DNA of 64,000 bases from Rubrivirga sp. SAORIC476 (GCF_002283555.1 NZ_MVOI01000003.1:1538798-1602797), one strand, 5' to 3'. Numbered from the stretch's first letter, positions 51,807-61,953 are shown. A program made the numbers and translations. Notes: generated by a model not told the origin, from the letters alone.

Positions 51807-52682
51807 TCATCCCGTCTCTCGGCGGGCGACCCCGCGCAGGATGTGCCAGACGGTGAGGGCCGCCAGGACAGCGCTGCGTCCGTCGAGGTCGAGGAGCGGG
51901 TTCAGTTCCACCACGTCGACGGAGCGGACGTGCGGGGAGCGCCCGCAGGCCTCGGCGGCGCGCAGCCAGACCGCCACGGGCAGGCCGCCCACGCCGGGCG
52001 CACTGACGCCGGGGGCCGCGTCGACGGCGTCGAGGTCGAAGGTGGCGAGGGTGGGGCCGTCGAGGGAGGCCACGAGCCGGTCGGCGCGGTCGGCGGTGAG
52101 GTCCTCGGCCCAGACCCCCTCGGTGGGGACGCGGGCGTGGTCGGCGGCGACGCGCCACGGGAGGAGCCCGGCGACGGTGTAGCCGGTGCACAGCCCCGAC
52201 GGGTGGTCGAGCATCTGCCGAAACGGCGAGCCGGAGTGGGCCTGCCCATTCTTGAGCGGCCGCACGTCGGCGTGGGCATCCCAGTTGAGGGCGTGGACGG
52301 GCTTCCCCTGGCCGACGTACCCGAGGAAGTGGCCATAGGCCGTCTCGTGCCCGCCGCCCAGGAGGATGGGGACGACTCCGCGCGCCAGCAGGTCGGCCAC
52401 GGTCTCGCCGAGGCGCTGCTGGTCCGCCTCCAGGTCGCCAGTGACCTCCACGTCGCCGAGGTCGGCGGTGTGGTTCAGCACCTCGACGAACGGCGCGGGG
52501 TGGCGGGCGTCGGGCGTCATCGTGAACAGCGCCTCGCGGATCGCCGCGGGCCCACCTGCAGCGCCGGGGCGCCCCCCGTTGCGCCGCACGCCTTCGTCGG
52601 ACGGGAAGCCGAGGAGAGCGACGCGGGTGGCGTCGGTGAGGGGCGCGTGGGTCAGCCAGTCGCGGAGGCGGCGGTCCGTCAT
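51807..52682 (-). CDS. hutG: Formimidoylglutamase (arginase/agmatinase superfamily)
   Basis: A 291-aa ureohydrolase-family enzyme that hydrolyses N-formimidoyl-L-glutamate to glutamate and formamide, the last step of histidine degradation. Mn-binding motifs: GGGHETAYG, LNWDAHADVRP and TFDLDAVDAAPGVSAPG. Its start overlaps the hutI stop (ATGA), and the hut context selects this function over arginase or agmatinase. Last gene of the operon. Confidence 0.92.
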   Translation of the reverse strand: MTDRRLRDWLTHAPLTDATRVALLGFPSDEGVRRNGGRPGAAGGPAAIREALFTMTPDARHPAPFVEVLNHTADLGDVEVTGDLEADQQRLGETVADLLARGVVPILLGGGHETAYGHFLGYVGQGKPVHALNWDAHADVRPLKNGQAHSGSPFRQMLDHPSGLCTGYTVAGLLPWRVAADHARVPTEGVWAEDLTADRADRLVASLDGPTLATFDLDAVDAAPGVSAPGVGGLPVAVWLRAAEACGRSPHVRSVDVVELNPLLDLDGRSAVLAALTVWHILRGVARRETG

Positions 52683-53917
52683 CCCTCCGTCCCGCTGCCG
52701 TCCCTCCGCTCCCACACCGTCTCGCCGGCGATCACGGTGCGACGGACGGGCTCCGCGCGCCAGGTGGAGAGCCACGCGTCCAGAGAGGGGGCGTCGACGA
52801 GGGCAACGTCGGCCGGGCTGCCGGGGGTGAGGGAGCCGGTGCCGTCGGCGAGGCGGAGGGAATGGGCGGCCTCGGCGGTGGCGCCGCGCAAGGCCTCCTC
52901 GGGGGTCATCCGCTGGCGCGTGCAGGCGAGCCACAGCGCAAGGCCCAGGCTGGCGGACGGCGCGGAGCCGGGGTTGAGGTCGGTGGCGACGGCCACGCGG
53001 ACGCCCGCGTCCAGCAGCGCGCGGGCGGGCAGCGGCTCTTGGCCGAGCACGAGGGTCGCGATGGGCAGGCTGACCGCCACCACGCCCGCCTCGGCGAGCG
53101 CCCGGATGCCGTCGGGCGAGACGCACTCGAGGTGGTCGGCGGAGGCGGCGCCGACTTCGGCGGCGAGCGCGGCGCCGTCGCCGTCGCTGAGCTGGTCGGC
53201 GTGGAGCTTGGCGCCCAGGCCGTAGGCGTGCGCGGCGGCGAAGATCGTCCACGCCTCGAAGGCGGTGAAGGCCGTCTCCTCGACGAACACGTCTACGAAG
53301 TCGGCCAGCCCCTCGTTGGCGACGGCGGGCAGCATCTCGTCCACGATCAGGCGGACGTAGGCGGCGCGGTCGTCGGCGTACTCCGGAGGGACGATGTGGG
53401 CGGCGAGCAGCGTGGCGACGATGCGCTGGGGTCCCTCCTCCCCCAGGCGCCGGTAGAGGCGCAAGACGCGGAGTTCGTCGGCGAAGGTGAGGCCGTAGCC
53501 GGTCTTGGCCTCGACCGTCGTGACGCCCTGCCGGGCCATCGCGGCGAGCCGCTCGCGGGCGGCCGCCTCCAGGTCGGCGTCGGAGGCGGCGCGAGTGGCC
53601 CGGACGGTCTTCTGAATGCCGCCGCCCCGGCGCGCGACCTCCAGATAGGGCGTGCCCTTGATGCGCTCGACGAACTCGTCGGCGCGGTCGCCCGCAAAGG
53701 CGAGGTGCGTGTGGCAGTCGACGAGGCCCGGAATCACGAGGCGCCCGTCGGCCGACTGACGGTCGGCGTCGGCGAACGTGTCGGGGAGGTCGGCCTCGGG
53801 GCCGGCCCAGACGATGCGGCCCGCGTCCCAGACGAGCGCGGCGTCGGGGATGAGCCCGGCGTCAGGGGCGTCGGGCGGGCAGGTGGCCAGCTGGCCGATG
53901 TCGGTGAGGACGGTCAT
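52679..53917 (-). CDS. hutI: Imidazolonepropionase
   Basis: A 412-aa amidohydrolase opening the imidazolone ring to formiminoglutamate. Motifs: VIPGLVDCHTHLAFAGDRADEFVERIKGTPYLEVARRGGGI (metal His pair HTH), TTVEAKTGYGLT, KLHADQLSDG, DHLECVSPDGI and VAVATDLNPGSAPSASLGLALWLACTRQRMTPEEAL. ATG at 53917, with the hydrophobic strand starting at once. Overlaps hutG. Confidence 0.97.
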   Translation of the reverse strand: MTVLTDIGQLATCPPDAPDAGLIPDAALVWDAGRIVWAGPEADLPDTFADADRQSADGRLVIPGLVDCHTHLAFAGDRADEFVERIKGTPYLEVARRGGGIQKTVRATRAASDADLEAAARERLAAMARQGVTTVEAKTGYGLTFADELRVLRLYRRLGEEGPQRIVATLLAAHIVPPEYADDRAAYVRLIVDEMLPAVANEGLADFVDVFVEETAFTAFEAWTIFAAAHAYGLGAKLHADQLSDGDGAALAAEVGAASADHLECVSPDGIRALAEAGVVAVSLPIATLVLGQEPLPARALLDAGVRVAVATDLNPGSAPSASLGLALWLACTRQRMTPEEALRGATAEAAHSLRLADGTGSLTPGSPADVALVDAPSLDAWLSTWRAEPVRRTVIAGETVWERRDGSGTEG

Positions 53918-53997
53918 GGGCGAGGTCTGCGGAGCGGATGTCGTGCCGTCCCGTAGGGGCGGATCGCGATGGCCCCCTACCAAGTGGTGCCGTGCGC

Positions 53998-54108
53998 TCA
54001 GCGGCAGGCAGGCGGGGTGTCGAGGTCGCGGCCGAGGTAGACCATGTCGCGCGTCTCGGTGACGGTCAGCTGGTGCTCGTAGTCGCCGAGGTGGCCGAAC
54101 TCAGTGCC
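53998..54108 (-). other. In-frame coding remnant beyond the lipoprotein's amber codon
   Basis: Reading on past the TAG at 54109-54111 gives 36 more sense codons to a TGA at 53998: GTEFGHLGDYEHQLTV, then TETRDMVYLGRDLDTPPACR. Thirty-four of the 36 codons end in G or C, as in real genes here. It looks like the original C-terminus, separated by one substitution (CAG to TAG would suffice). Confidence 0.65.
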
Positions 54109-54651
54109 CTAGGCGAGGTCGCCGACGACGGTCGCCTCGACGAACAGGCGCAGACCGCGGCCGCCGTCGGGCGCTTCGGCCTGGCGGATCGCGGCGAAAC
54201 GGTCGGCGAAGGCCTCGTCCTGCACGAGCCACCAGACCACGTCGGGCTGGTCGCAGGGGCGGAAGGCGGACCGCTCGAAACCGGCCTCGTAGACGCCGCG
54301 CACCGTCCGGCTGGCCGGGTTGGCCCGCTCGACCACGCGGAGGTAGTGGGTCGCCTCCAGGCACGGCGTCACGACGCCCTCGGCGGAGCGCTCGCCCTGC
54401 ACCTCGACCCGGTCGCCGACGGCGATCTCGCCCAGCACCCCGAGGCCCTGGGCCTGGCACAGGTTGGTCCGCGCCGGGACGGCCACCCGGACGGTCTCGC
54501 CCGCCGCGGTGCGGACGTCGACGGTCGCGTTGCCGTCGTAGGCCATCGGCGAGAGGTCGACCGCGGTCACCTCACCGGCGACGGTCGGGCCGGCGCTCTG
54601 GACGGAGCCGGTGCAGCTGCCGAGGATCAGGGACAGGAGGAGGAGTCGCAT
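54109..54651 (-). CDS. Lipoprotein of unknown function in the hut operon, probably truncated by an amber codon
   Basis: A 180-aa lipoprotein with a short signal ending LGSC (Cys13). The mature part is beta-rich (GPTVAGEVTAVDLSPMAYDGNATVDVRTAAGETVRVAVPA), with two cysteines (LCQAQG, TPCLEA) and FRPCDQPDVVWWLV. No family recognised. It lies between hutH (48 nt) and hutI, so it is probably transcribed with histidine degradation genes, but no hut role is known for such a protein. The TAG stop falls inside a frame that keeps coding character for 36 more codons, with a plausible C-terminus ending PPACR. Confidence 0.65.
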   Translation of the reverse strand: MRLLLLSLILGSCTGSVQSAGPTVAGEVTAVDLSPMAYDGNATVDVRTAAGETVRVAVPARTNLCQAQGLGVLGEIAVGDRVEVQGERSAEGVVTPCLEATHYLRVVERANPASRTVRGVYEAGFERSAFRPCDQPDVVWWLVQDEAFADRFAAIRQAEAPDGGRGLRLFVEATVVGDLA

Positions 54652-54699
54652 GGGGAGGGTGGAGGATGATCGAGTCGAACGCGCGGGACCGACGCCGGG

Positions 54700-56232
54700 T
54701 TACTGCAACGCGCCCACTTCGGCCTCGGCGGCCTCCACCAGCGTGCCGAGACGAACGAGGTCGGCGGCGGCGGCGAGGTCGGGCTCGAAGACCGTGTCGT
54801 CGGTGCGAAACGGGACGACGGCGCGGATCGCACGGTGGGCCGCCTCGACGCCGTGCCCGGACCGCAGCGGACGCCGGAAGTCGAGCGCCTGGGCGGCGCA
54901 CAGCGCCTCGACCGCCAGCACGCGCTCGGCGTTCTCGACGACGCGGAGCGCCTTCCGCGCGCCCCACGCGCCCATCGAGACATGGTCCTCCTGCCCGCGC
55001 GAGGACGGGATCGAGTCGACCGAGGCGGGGTGGGCCAGGGTCTTGTTCTCGCTCACGAGCGCCGCGGCTTGGTACTGCGGGATCATGAAGCCGGACTGGA
55101 GGCCCGAGCGCTCGACCAGGAACGGCGGCAGGCCGTCGCCGCCGTCGACCAGCAGGTAGGTGCGGCGCTCGGAGATCGAGGCCCACTCGGCGACGGCGAT
55201 GGACACGGTGTCGAGGGCGAGCGCCAGCGGCTGCCCGTGGAAGTTGCCGGCCGAGACGATGTCCGGCAGGCCGTCGGCGTCGAAGACGAGCGGGTTGTCG
55301 GTGACGGCGTTTAACTCGCGCTCGACGGTCGCGGCGGCGTAGGCGAGCGCGTCGCGGCTGGCGCCGTGGACCTGGGGCACGCAGCGGACCGAGTACGGGT
55401 CCTGCACGCGGTCGCACCCGGCGTGGCTCGGCCCGATCTCCGAGCCCTCCAGCAGGCGGCGGACGACCTCGGCGCTCTGTGCGTGGCCGGGGTGCTGGCG
55501 GATCGCGGCGACGCGGGCGTCGAACGGACGGGCCGAGCCGAGGCGGGCCTCCAGCGTCATCGCGGCGATGAGGTCGGCCGTCGTCGCCAGGCGGGCGGCG
55601 CGCTGCACCACCTCGACGGCGTGGGCCAGCATGAACTGGGTCCCGTTGATGAGAGCGAGGCCGTCCTTGGCGCCGAGCGCGATGGGTGCCAGCCCCGCCT
55701 CGGCGAGCGCGTCGGCCGCCGGGACGGGTCCGTGCGCGCCCCAGACGCTCCCCTCCCCGATCAGGACGAGGGCGAGGTGCGACAGCGGCGCGAGGTCACC
55801 CGAGGCGCCGAGGCTGCCCTGCGACGGGACGACCGGGATCACGTCGGCGTCGAGCAGGTCCAGCAGGCCGCGGACGACGGCGGACGACGCGCCCGAAACC
55901 CCCAGCCCGAGGGCGTGGGCCTTGAGCGCCACCATCCGCCGGGTGATCGCGCGGTCGGTCGGCTCGCCGACCCCGCAGGCATGCGACCGCAACAGGTTGA
56001 CCTGCAACTGCTCCACGTCGGCCGGGCCGATGCGCTCGGACTTGAGCGCGCCGAAGCCGGTGTTGAGGCCGTAGTGGGCGTGCCCGTCGGCGAGGGCGGC
56101 GTCGACGAGGGCGCGGCTGCGGGCGACGCGGCCGTCGGGATCGGCGAGGTCGGCGCGGAGGGCGGCCAGCGACGCGCCGAGGTCGGCGTCGAGCGTGGCG
56201 AGGCGGAGGGCGGGGAGGGCGTCGACGGTCAT
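54700..56232 (-). CDS. hutH: Histidine ammonia-lyase
   Basis: A 510-aa lyase deaminating L-histidine to urocanate. The MIO prosthetic group forms from Ala143-Ser144-Gly145 in [23 protein letters not shown]. Other blocks: [59 protein letters not shown] and [12 protein letters not shown]. The start overlaps hutU's stop (ATGA), tying the first two pathway steps. Confidence 0.98.
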   Translation of the reverse strand: MTVDALPALRLATLDADLGASLAALRADLADPDGRVARSRALVDAALADGHAHYGLNTGFGALKSERIGPADVEQLQVNLLRSHACGVGEPTDRAITRRMVALKAHALGLGVSGASSAVVRGLLDLLDADVIPVVPSQGSLGASGDLAPLSHLALVLIGEGSVWGAHGPVPAADALAEAGLAPIALGAKDGLALINGTQFMLAHAVEVVQRAARLATTADLIAAMTLEARLGSARPFDARVAAIRQHPGHAQSAEVVRRLLEGSEIGPSHAGCDRVQDPYSVRCVPQVHGASRDALAYAAATVERELNAVTDNPLVFDADGLPDIVSAGNFHGQPLALALDTVSIAVAEWASISERRTYLLVDGGDGLPPFLVERSGLQSGFMIPQYQAAALVSENKTLAHPASVDSIPSSRGQEDHVSMGAWGARKALRVVENAERVLAVEALCAAQALDFRRPLRSGHGVEAAHRAIRAVVPFRTDDTVFEPDLAAAADLVRLGTLVEAAEAEVGALQ

Positions 56233-57893
56233 CGGTCCAGCGACGGCAGGTCGACGCCGCGCTCCATCGCCGTGTCGATGGCGAGGTCGTAGCCGGCGTC
56301 CGCGTGGCGCATGACGCCCGTGCCGGGGTCGGCGGTCAGGACGCGCTCCAGGCGCCGCCCGCCCGCCTCCGTCCCGTCCGCGACGCACACCATGCCCGAG
56401 TGCATCGAGTAGCCGATGCCGACGCCGCCGCCGTGGTGCAGGCTCACCCACGACGCCCCGCAGGCCGTGTTGAGCATGGCGTTCAAGAGGGGCCAGTCGC
56501 CGATGGCGTCCGACCCGTCGAGCATCCCCTCGGTCTCGCGGTTGGGGGACGCCACCGAGCCGGTGTCGAGGTGGTCGCGGCCGATCACGAGCGGGGCCGA
56601 CACCTCGCCGTTCGCCACCATCTCGTTGAACCGCGCGCCCGCCTTGGCCCGCTCGCCGTACTCGAGCCAGCAGATCCGCGCGGGCAGGCCCTGGAACGAG
56701 ACCTTGTCCTGCGCCAGTTCGATCCACCGCCGCAGGTGGGCGTTGTCGGGGAAGAGTTCCAGCAGCGCCGCGTCCGTCGCCGCGATGTCGGCCGGGTCGC
56801 CCGAGAGTGCGGCCCAGCGGAACGGGCCGGAGCCCTTGCAGAAGAGTGGGCGGATGTACTCGGGCACGAAGCCCGGGATCTCGAAGGCGTCGGCCCGGCC
56901 GCGTCGGTCGGCGACCTGCCCGCGCAGGTTGTTGCCGTAGTCGAACGCGACCGTGCCGCGCCGCTGGAGCGCCAGCAGCGCGGTGACGTGGGCCTCCATG
57001 CTGTCGAGCACCGCGTGCTCGTACGCCGCCGGGTCAGACGTGCGGAACGCCTCGCCGTCCGCCATCCCATACCCCGCCGGGAGGTAGCCGACGCGCAGGT
57101 CGTGGGCGCTCGTCTGGTCCGTCACCACGTCCACCTCGGTGCCGCGGCGGACCAGTTCGGGCAGCACCTCGGCGGCGTTGCCGACGAGCCCGACCGACAG
57201 CGCTTCGCCCGCCGCCTTCGCCGCCTCGACCCAGCCCAGCGCCTCGTCGAGGTCGTGGGAGATGCGGTCGCAGTAGCCCGTCTCGACGCGTCGCCGGATG
57301 CGCGTCTCGTCCACGTCGACGCCCAGGAAGGCCGCGCCGTTCATCGTCGCCGCGAGCGGCTGCGCGCCGCCCATTCCGCCCAGCCCGGCCGTGACCACGA
57401 GCCGCCCGCTCAGGTCGCCGCCGAAGTGCGTCCGCGCGCACGCCGCGAACGTCTCGTACGTGCCCTGCAGGATGCCCTGCGTGCCGATGTAGATCCACGA
57501 GCCCGCCGTCATCTGGCCGTACATCGTCAGCCCGGCGGACTCCAGTTCGCGGAACGTCTCCCACGTCGCCCACCGGGGCACGAGCCACGAGTTGGCGAGC
57601 AGCACGCGCGGCGCCTCGGCGTGCGTCCGGAAGACGCCGACGGGCTTGCCGCTCTGGATCAACAGCGTTTCGTCGTCCTCCAGTCGCTGCAACGTCTCGA
57701 CGATGCGGTGGAACGACGGCCAGTCGCGGGCCGCCTTGCCGGAGCCGCCGTAGACGACCAGGTCCTCGGGCCGCTCGGCCACGTCCGGGTCGAGGTTATT
57801 CATCAGCATCCGCAGCGCGGCCTCCTGGTGCCAGCCCTTGCAGGTGAGCGTGGTGCCGCGGGGCGCGCGAATCGTGGGAACGTCGACGGTCAT
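56229..57893 (-). CDS. hutU: Urocanate hydratase
   Basis: A 554-aa NAD-dependent urocanase converting urocanate to imidazolonepropionate. Motifs: [86 protein letters not shown] and [23 protein letters not shown], with the conserved Cys region [11 protein letters not shown]. First gene of the operon. Its promoter lies in the 214-bp gap shared with an Lrp-type gene. TACCCTGT (minus, about 57917-57924) is a weak -7 candidate. Confidence 0.98.
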   Translation of the reverse strand: MTVDVPTIRAPRGTTLTCKGWHQEAALRMLMNNLDPDVAERPEDLVVYGGSGKAARDWPSFHRIVETLQRLEDDETLLIQSGKPVGVFRTHAEAPRVLLANSWLVPRWATWETFRELESAGLTMYGQMTAGSWIYIGTQGILQGTYETFAACARTHFGGDLSGRLVVTAGLGGMGGAQPLAATMNGAAFLGVDVDETRIRRRVETGYCDRISHDLDEALGWVEAAKAAGEALSVGLVGNAAEVLPELVRRGTEVDVVTDQTSAHDLRVGYLPAGYGMADGEAFRTSDPAAYEHAVLDSMEAHVTALLALQRRGTVAFDYGNNLRGQVADRRGRADAFEIPGFVPEYIRPLFCKGSGPFRWAALSGDPADIAATDAALLELFPDNAHLRRWIELAQDKVSFQGLPARICWLEYGERAKAGARFNEMVANGEVSAPLVIGRDHLDTGSVASPNRETEGMLDGSDAIGDWPLLNAMLNTACGASWVSLHHGGGVGIGYSMHSGMVCVADGTEAGGRRLERVLTADPGTGVMRHADAGYDLAIDTAMERGVDLPSLDR

Positions 57894-57963
57894 GGGCTCG
57901 CGTGGGGAGTGCGCTCACAGGGTAGCGGACGAGCCCCCGGGCTCCGAAGACACGATCCACGGT

Positions 57964-57985
57964 TTTCGACCTCTCTCGCTTTCGA
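57964..57985. promoter_or_regulatory. Direct repeat in the hutU-lrp divergent promoter region
   Basis: TTTCGA occurs at 57964 and again at 57980, 16 bp apart, in the most AT-rich part of the gap. It is a candidate operator for the Lrp-type protein encoded next door; nothing more supports it. Confidence 0.3.
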
Positions 57986-58107
57986 TTGGCCAGAGATTGC
58001 GGCTCGCCTCTTTCTCTCCCGCCCGCCGTCCTGAGCGGACGCAGAGGATCTGACCTCTCAGCTGCCCGCTTCGGCACCGGGGTCGCCCTCCCTCTCCCCC
58101 CTCCCCC

Positions 58108-58554
58108 ATGGACGCCCTCGACCACCGCCTGCTCCGCGAGGTCCAGCAGGACGCGCGCCTGACGTACGCCGAGTTGGGCCGCCGCGTGGGCCTGTCGCCG
58201 CCCGCCGTCTCCGAGCGCCTCGCGCGACTGGAAGCCGACGGCGTCATCACGGGCTACCACGCCGCCGTCGACCCCGCCCGCCTCGGCCGTCCCGTGCAGG
58301 CGGTGCTGCACCTCCAGGTGGACCGCGCGCGCTACGGCCGCAGCCTGGAGCGGATCCTGGAGCTGGACGAGGTCCTGGTCTGCCACCGGACGACGGGCAG
58401 TTCGTCGCTGCTGATGATCGTGGCGGTCGCGTCGATGGAGGCTCTGGAGGCGCTCATCGACCGGCTGCTTCCGCTGGGGGAGCCGGTCACCCAGATGATC
58501 CTCTCGACGCCGGTCCCGAGGCGGGCCGTGGCGCCTCCGGAGGAGAATCGCTAG
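58108..58554 (+). CDS. Lrp/AsnC-family regulator
   Basis: A 148-aa feast/famine regulator. N-terminal helix-turn-helix: MDALDHRLLREVQQDARLTYAELGRRVGLSPPAVSERLARLEADGVITGYHA. C-terminal RAM (ligand-binding) domain with LERILELDEVLVCHRTTGSSSLLMIVAVASMEALEALIDRLLPLG. It is divergent from the hut operon, so amino-acid-dependent control of histidine degradation is the obvious inference, in place of the usual HutC repressor. Confidence 0.92.
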   Translation: MDALDHRLLREVQQDARLTYAELGRRVGLSPPAVSERLARLEADGVITGYHAAVDPARLGRPVQAVLHLQVDRARYGRSLERILELDEVLVCHRTTGSSSLLMIVAVASMEALEALIDRLLPLGEPVTQMILSTPVPRRAVAPPEENR

Positions 58555-58632
58555 ATCCCTCCTGCGGGGGAGATCAATCGGTCCGCCGGCCTCCTACTTT
58601 GCAGCCTCCACTCTCCGCCCTGTGGGGCTCCG

Positions 58633-59049
58633 ATGCCTCTCCACATCACGGTTCTCCCCGAGAGCCGGGTCGTCCTCATCGCCGGGGCCGAGTTCGTGTC
58701 GGGCACGGACCTGGCCCGCGCGTGCCTCGACATGGGACACCACCCGGACTGGCGAGGCGGATTCGATGAGGTCTGGGACCTCTCCGGCGCGTCCGAGATC
58801 GACATCACACCGGACGAGTTGGACGAGATCGTCGAGGTCACCCACCGGTACGGCCACCTGGTCGGCGGCAACCGGGTCGTGTTCGTGTCCCCGCGGGACA
58901 TCATCGCGGCGCTGGCTCGCCTGTTCGAGTTGCGCACCGCCGACCTCGGCCGGACGTACCACGTCGCCCGGACGCGGAGGGAGGCAGCGGACTGGCTGGG
59001 CCTCGCGCCGGGCACGCTGGGGCATGCCCGACGCCTCCGGCCTCGGTGA
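58633..59049 (+). CDS. STAS/SpoIIAA-like hypothetical protein
   Basis: A 138-aa protein. Strand-rich start (HITVLPESRVVLIAGAEFVSG), then EVWDLSGASEIDITPDELDEIVEVTHRYGHLVGGNRVVFVSPRDIIAALARLFELR. The alternation and FDEVWDLSGA segment resemble SpoIIAA-like/STAS-superfamily proteins seen in Bacteroidota, but no serine phosphorylation site can be assigned. Cytoplasmic. It lies 78 bp after the Lrp gene and is convergent with PEP carboxylase. Confidence 0.65.
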   Translation: MPLHITVLPESRVVLIAGAEFVSGTDLARACLDMGHHPDWRGGFDEVWDLSGASEIDITPDELDEIVEVTHRYGHLVGGNRVVFVSPRDIIAALARLFELRTADLGRTYHVARTRREAADWLGLAPGTLGHARRLRPR

Positions 59050-59118
59050 CCGGGCAGAAGGGGCACACGGAGGCCGGCGACACCGAGAGACGCAGCATCC
59101 CCCCTCACGCACTCCCAC

Positions 59119-61953
59119 TCACCCTGTCGACTGCATCGCCGCGGCGATGGCGTTGACGGAGAGCAGGAGCGCCTGCCGGAGGTCGTCGGACGGCGCATCG
59201 GTGGCCCGCCAGCGGCGCATCAGGTCCAGTTGGACGAGGTTGAGCACGTCGGTGGCCGGGTTGCGGTAGCGAATGGTGGCCGCGATGGCACGGGTCGGGT
59301 CGAGGAGCGTATCGCGCCGGGCGACGCGCAGGAGCGCCGTCTCGGCCTTCGAGAACTCGGCCTCGACCGACTGGAAGGGAGCCGCGCTGGCGCCGGCGTG
59401 CTCGGCGAGCGCGCTGTAGCGGCGCCCGACGACCATCCGCGCGCGGGCCATCTCGCGGAGCGCGTTGCCCGTGATGGCCTGGAAGAAGGGCCACTCGTCC
59501 TGGAGCTCCCGCAGCAGCGCCAGGTCGTCGCCCGTGATCGCGTCCGCCAGCGCCGTGCCGACGCCGTACCAGCCGGGTGCGGTGTAGCGCGGCTGCGTCC
59601 ACGAGAACACCCACGGGATGGCGCGCAGGCCCGCGAAGTCCAGCTCGCCGACGCCCTTGCGCGAGATCGGCCGGGAGGCGATGGACAGCCCGGCGATGTG
59701 AGCGATGGGCGTGGCCGCGGCGTACCACGGCCAGAACAGCTCGTCGTCGATGAGGTCGCGGTAGGCGACCATCGAGCGGTCGGCGAGGCGTTCCATGAGC
59801 GCGTGCGCCCCATCGGAGGGCGCCGCCGCCGTGTCGGGCCGTCGCTGGGCGTCGGCGAGGGCGCCGAGCTGGGCGTGGACGATCTGCTCCAGGTGGCGCC
59901 GCGCGATGCCGGGCAGCGCGTAGCGGAACGAGATGACCTCGCCCTGCTCCGTGAACCGGATGCGCCCGGTCTGGGCGACCGGCGGCATGGCGCGGATGGC
60001 CTGCCCCGCGCGCCCGCCGCCGCGGCCGACCGTCCCGCCGCGGCCGTGGAAGAAGCGCAGGTCCACGTCGTGGGCGCGGCACGTCTCTGCGATGGCGCCC
60101 TGGGCCTTGTGGAGCGACCAGTTGGCCTGCCAGTAGCCGCCGTCCTTGTTGGAGTCGGAGTAGCCGAGCATGACCTCCTGCATCCCGCCGCGCGCGGCGA
60201 GGTGGGCGGCGTAGACCTCGTTCTGGAACAGCGCGGTGAGCAGCGCCGGGCCCGCCTCCAGATCGGCGATGGTCTCCAGCAGCGGCGCCACGTCGATCGG
60301 GCTGACGACCGTCCCGTCGGCCAGCCGCCGCCACAGGCCGACCTCCTTGCACAGCAGCAGCACCTCCAGCACGTCGCTGACGGCGTCCGTCATTGAGATG
60401 ATGTAGTTGCCGATGGAGGCGGGCTCGGCCTCGATGGCCGCTTTCGCCACGCGGAGCGCCGAGAGCACGCGGTCGGTGGTCTCGCCCACCTCGCCGCCGA
60501 GGCGGATGAACGGGCGCGGGTTGGCCAGCTCGCGGGTGAGGAGCGCCATGCGAGCGTCCTCGTCGAGCGCCGCGTAGTCCGCCTCGACCTCGGCGCGGGC
60601 CAGGAGGTCGGCCACGGCGGCCTCGTGGAGGGCGCTGTGCTGGCGGAGGTCGAGCGCGGCGAGGTGGAAGCCGAACGTGGCGGCGCGCGCGCGGGCGTCG
60701 GCCAGGGCGCCGGACTCGGCGAGGGGCGCCAGCCCGGCCTCGGTCAGGCTGTCGGCGATCAGGTCGAGGTCCGCGGTGAAGGCCGCGGCGTCGTAGGCCG
60801 GTGCGTCGCCGGCCGCCCGCGGCTGGCTGGCGCCGACCTGCGGTTGGCCCGAGTCGCCATCCGGCAGCGTTTCGATGAGGCGGTCCAGCTTGGTGGCCAT
60901 CTGCATGACCTTGAGCCGGATCGGCTCGTTGACGTTCTGGCGCCAGCGGCGCTCGGGCAGTGGCGCCGCCTCGCGGTCGGCGTGGACCGAGTTCCAGAGC
61001 GCGTCCGGGAACGTGACCTGGTGGTCGCTGACGGACAGGTCGAGGCGGAGCTGGTTCAGGCCGCGGCGGTGCAGGCGGAGGGCGTCCTCGCGGTGCGCGC
61101 GGAGCGTCCAGGCGGTCACCTCGGCGGTCACGTTGGGGTTGCCGTCGCGGTCCCCACCGATCCAGGAGCGGTAGCGGAGGAAGGGCGGTAGCGTGGCGGG
61201 CGCGTCCTCGCCGTAGCTCTGGCGGAGCGCCCTGCGGAGATCGGCGTGGATGCGCGGGACCACGTCCCAGATGGTGGTGGCGACGAAGTAGAGCCCGTGG
61301 CGGACCTCGTCGCGCACGGTCACGGCGGCGGGGCGGACCTCGTCGGTGGCGAGCAGCAAGCGGAGCCGGTCGAGTGCCTCGTCCTCGGCGGCGTCCAGCT
61401 CGGCGGGCGTGAACGTGCCCTCGGGGGCGGTCAGGCGGTCCAGCGCGGCGGCGGCCTCCTGCTGGTGCAGCAGGACCGTCCGGCGGCGGGCCTCGGTAGG
61501 GTGCGCCGTGAGCGTCGGCTGGATGTCGAGCGTCTGGATCAGCGCCAGCGCCTCGGCGCGCGTCCGCCCGTTGGCCTTCAGGTCGGCGACGGCCTCTTGA
61601 ATGGACTCGCCGCGCGGCGCCTCGGCGGAGGCCGCCATCTCGCGCTCCCGGTTGATGCGCACGATCTCGATCTGCTCGGCCTTGTTGACGAGGTGGAAGT
61701 ACGCCGTCAGCGTCCGGAGCACCGCCTTCAGCGTGTCCACGTCATGGCCCTCGATGTCGGCGGCGACGGCGTCGAACACGGCCGGTCCGTCGGCGCGGAC
61801 ACGGTCCAGCCAGCCCTCGGCGAGGTCCGCTGGAGCGTCGCCGTAGCGCTCGCGCGCCACCTGCAGCACGAGCCGCTCCACGAGGGCGACACGGCGGGCG
61901 TGGACGTCGGTGAGCCCGGCGGAACGGGCGGCGGCGAGGGCGGAGTCGGACAC
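59119..61953 (-). CDS. ppc: Phosphoenolpyruvate carboxylase
   Basis: A 944-aa PEPC forming oxaloacetate from PEP and bicarbonate, replenishing the TCA cycle. The catalytic His lies in PTLTAHPTEARRRTVL (near residue 155). Later blocks: YRSWIGGDRDGNPNVT, MLGYSDSNKDGGYWQANW, LRFFHGRGGTVGRGGG and QGEVISFRYALPGIARRHLEQ. GTG at 61953 is the likely start; in-frame codons continue further out but look like non-coding sequence. Monocistronic. Allosteric inputs cannot be read from the sequence. Confidence 0.96.
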   Translation of the reverse strand: MSDSALAAARSAGLTDVHARRVALVERLVLQVARERYGDAPADLAEGWLDRVRADGPAVFDAVAADIEGHDVDTLKAVLRTLTAYFHLVNKAEQIEIVRINREREMAASAEAPRGESIQEAVADLKANGRTRAEALALIQTLDIQPTLTAHPTEARRRTVLLHQQEAAAALDRLTAPEGTFTPAELDAAEDEALDRLRLLLATDEVRPAAVTVRDEVRHGLYFVATTIWDVVPRIHADLRRALRQSYGEDAPATLPPFLRYRSWIGGDRDGNPNVTAEVTAWTLRAHREDALRLHRRGLNQLRLDLSVSDHQVTFPDALWNSVHADREAAPLPERRWRQNVNEPIRLKVMQMATKLDRLIETLPDGDSGQPQVGASQPRAAGDAPAYDAAAFTADLDLIADSLTEAGLAPLAESGALADARARAATFGFHLAALDLRQHSALHEAAVADLLARAEVEADYAALDEDARMALLTRELANPRPFIRLGGEVGETTDRVLSALRVAKAAIEAEPASIGNYIISMTDAVSDVLEVLLLCKEVGLWRRLADGTVVSPIDVAPLLETIADLEAGPALLTALFQNEVYAAHLAARGGMQEVMLGYSDSNKDGGYWQANWSLHKAQGAIAETCRAHDVDLRFFHGRGGTVGRGGGRAGQAIRAMPPVAQTGRIRFTEQGEVISFRYALPGIARRHLEQIVHAQLGALADAQRRPDTAAAPSDGAHALMERLADRSMVAYRDLIDDELFWPWYAAATPIAHIAGLSIASRPISRKGVGELDFAGLRAIPWVFSWTQPRYTAPGWYGVGTALADAITGDDLALLRELQDEWPFFQAITGNALREMARARMVVGRRYSALAEHAGASAAPFQSVEAEFSKAETALLRVARRDTLLDPTRAIAATIRYRNPATDVLNLVQLDLMRRWRATDAPSDDLRQALLLSVNAIAAAMQSTG

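Noticed and set aside
58553-58575. Hairpin after the Lrp gene as an intrinsic terminator
   Set aside because: Stem is imperfect with G-T pairs, a three-base loop and no T-run; too weak to call.
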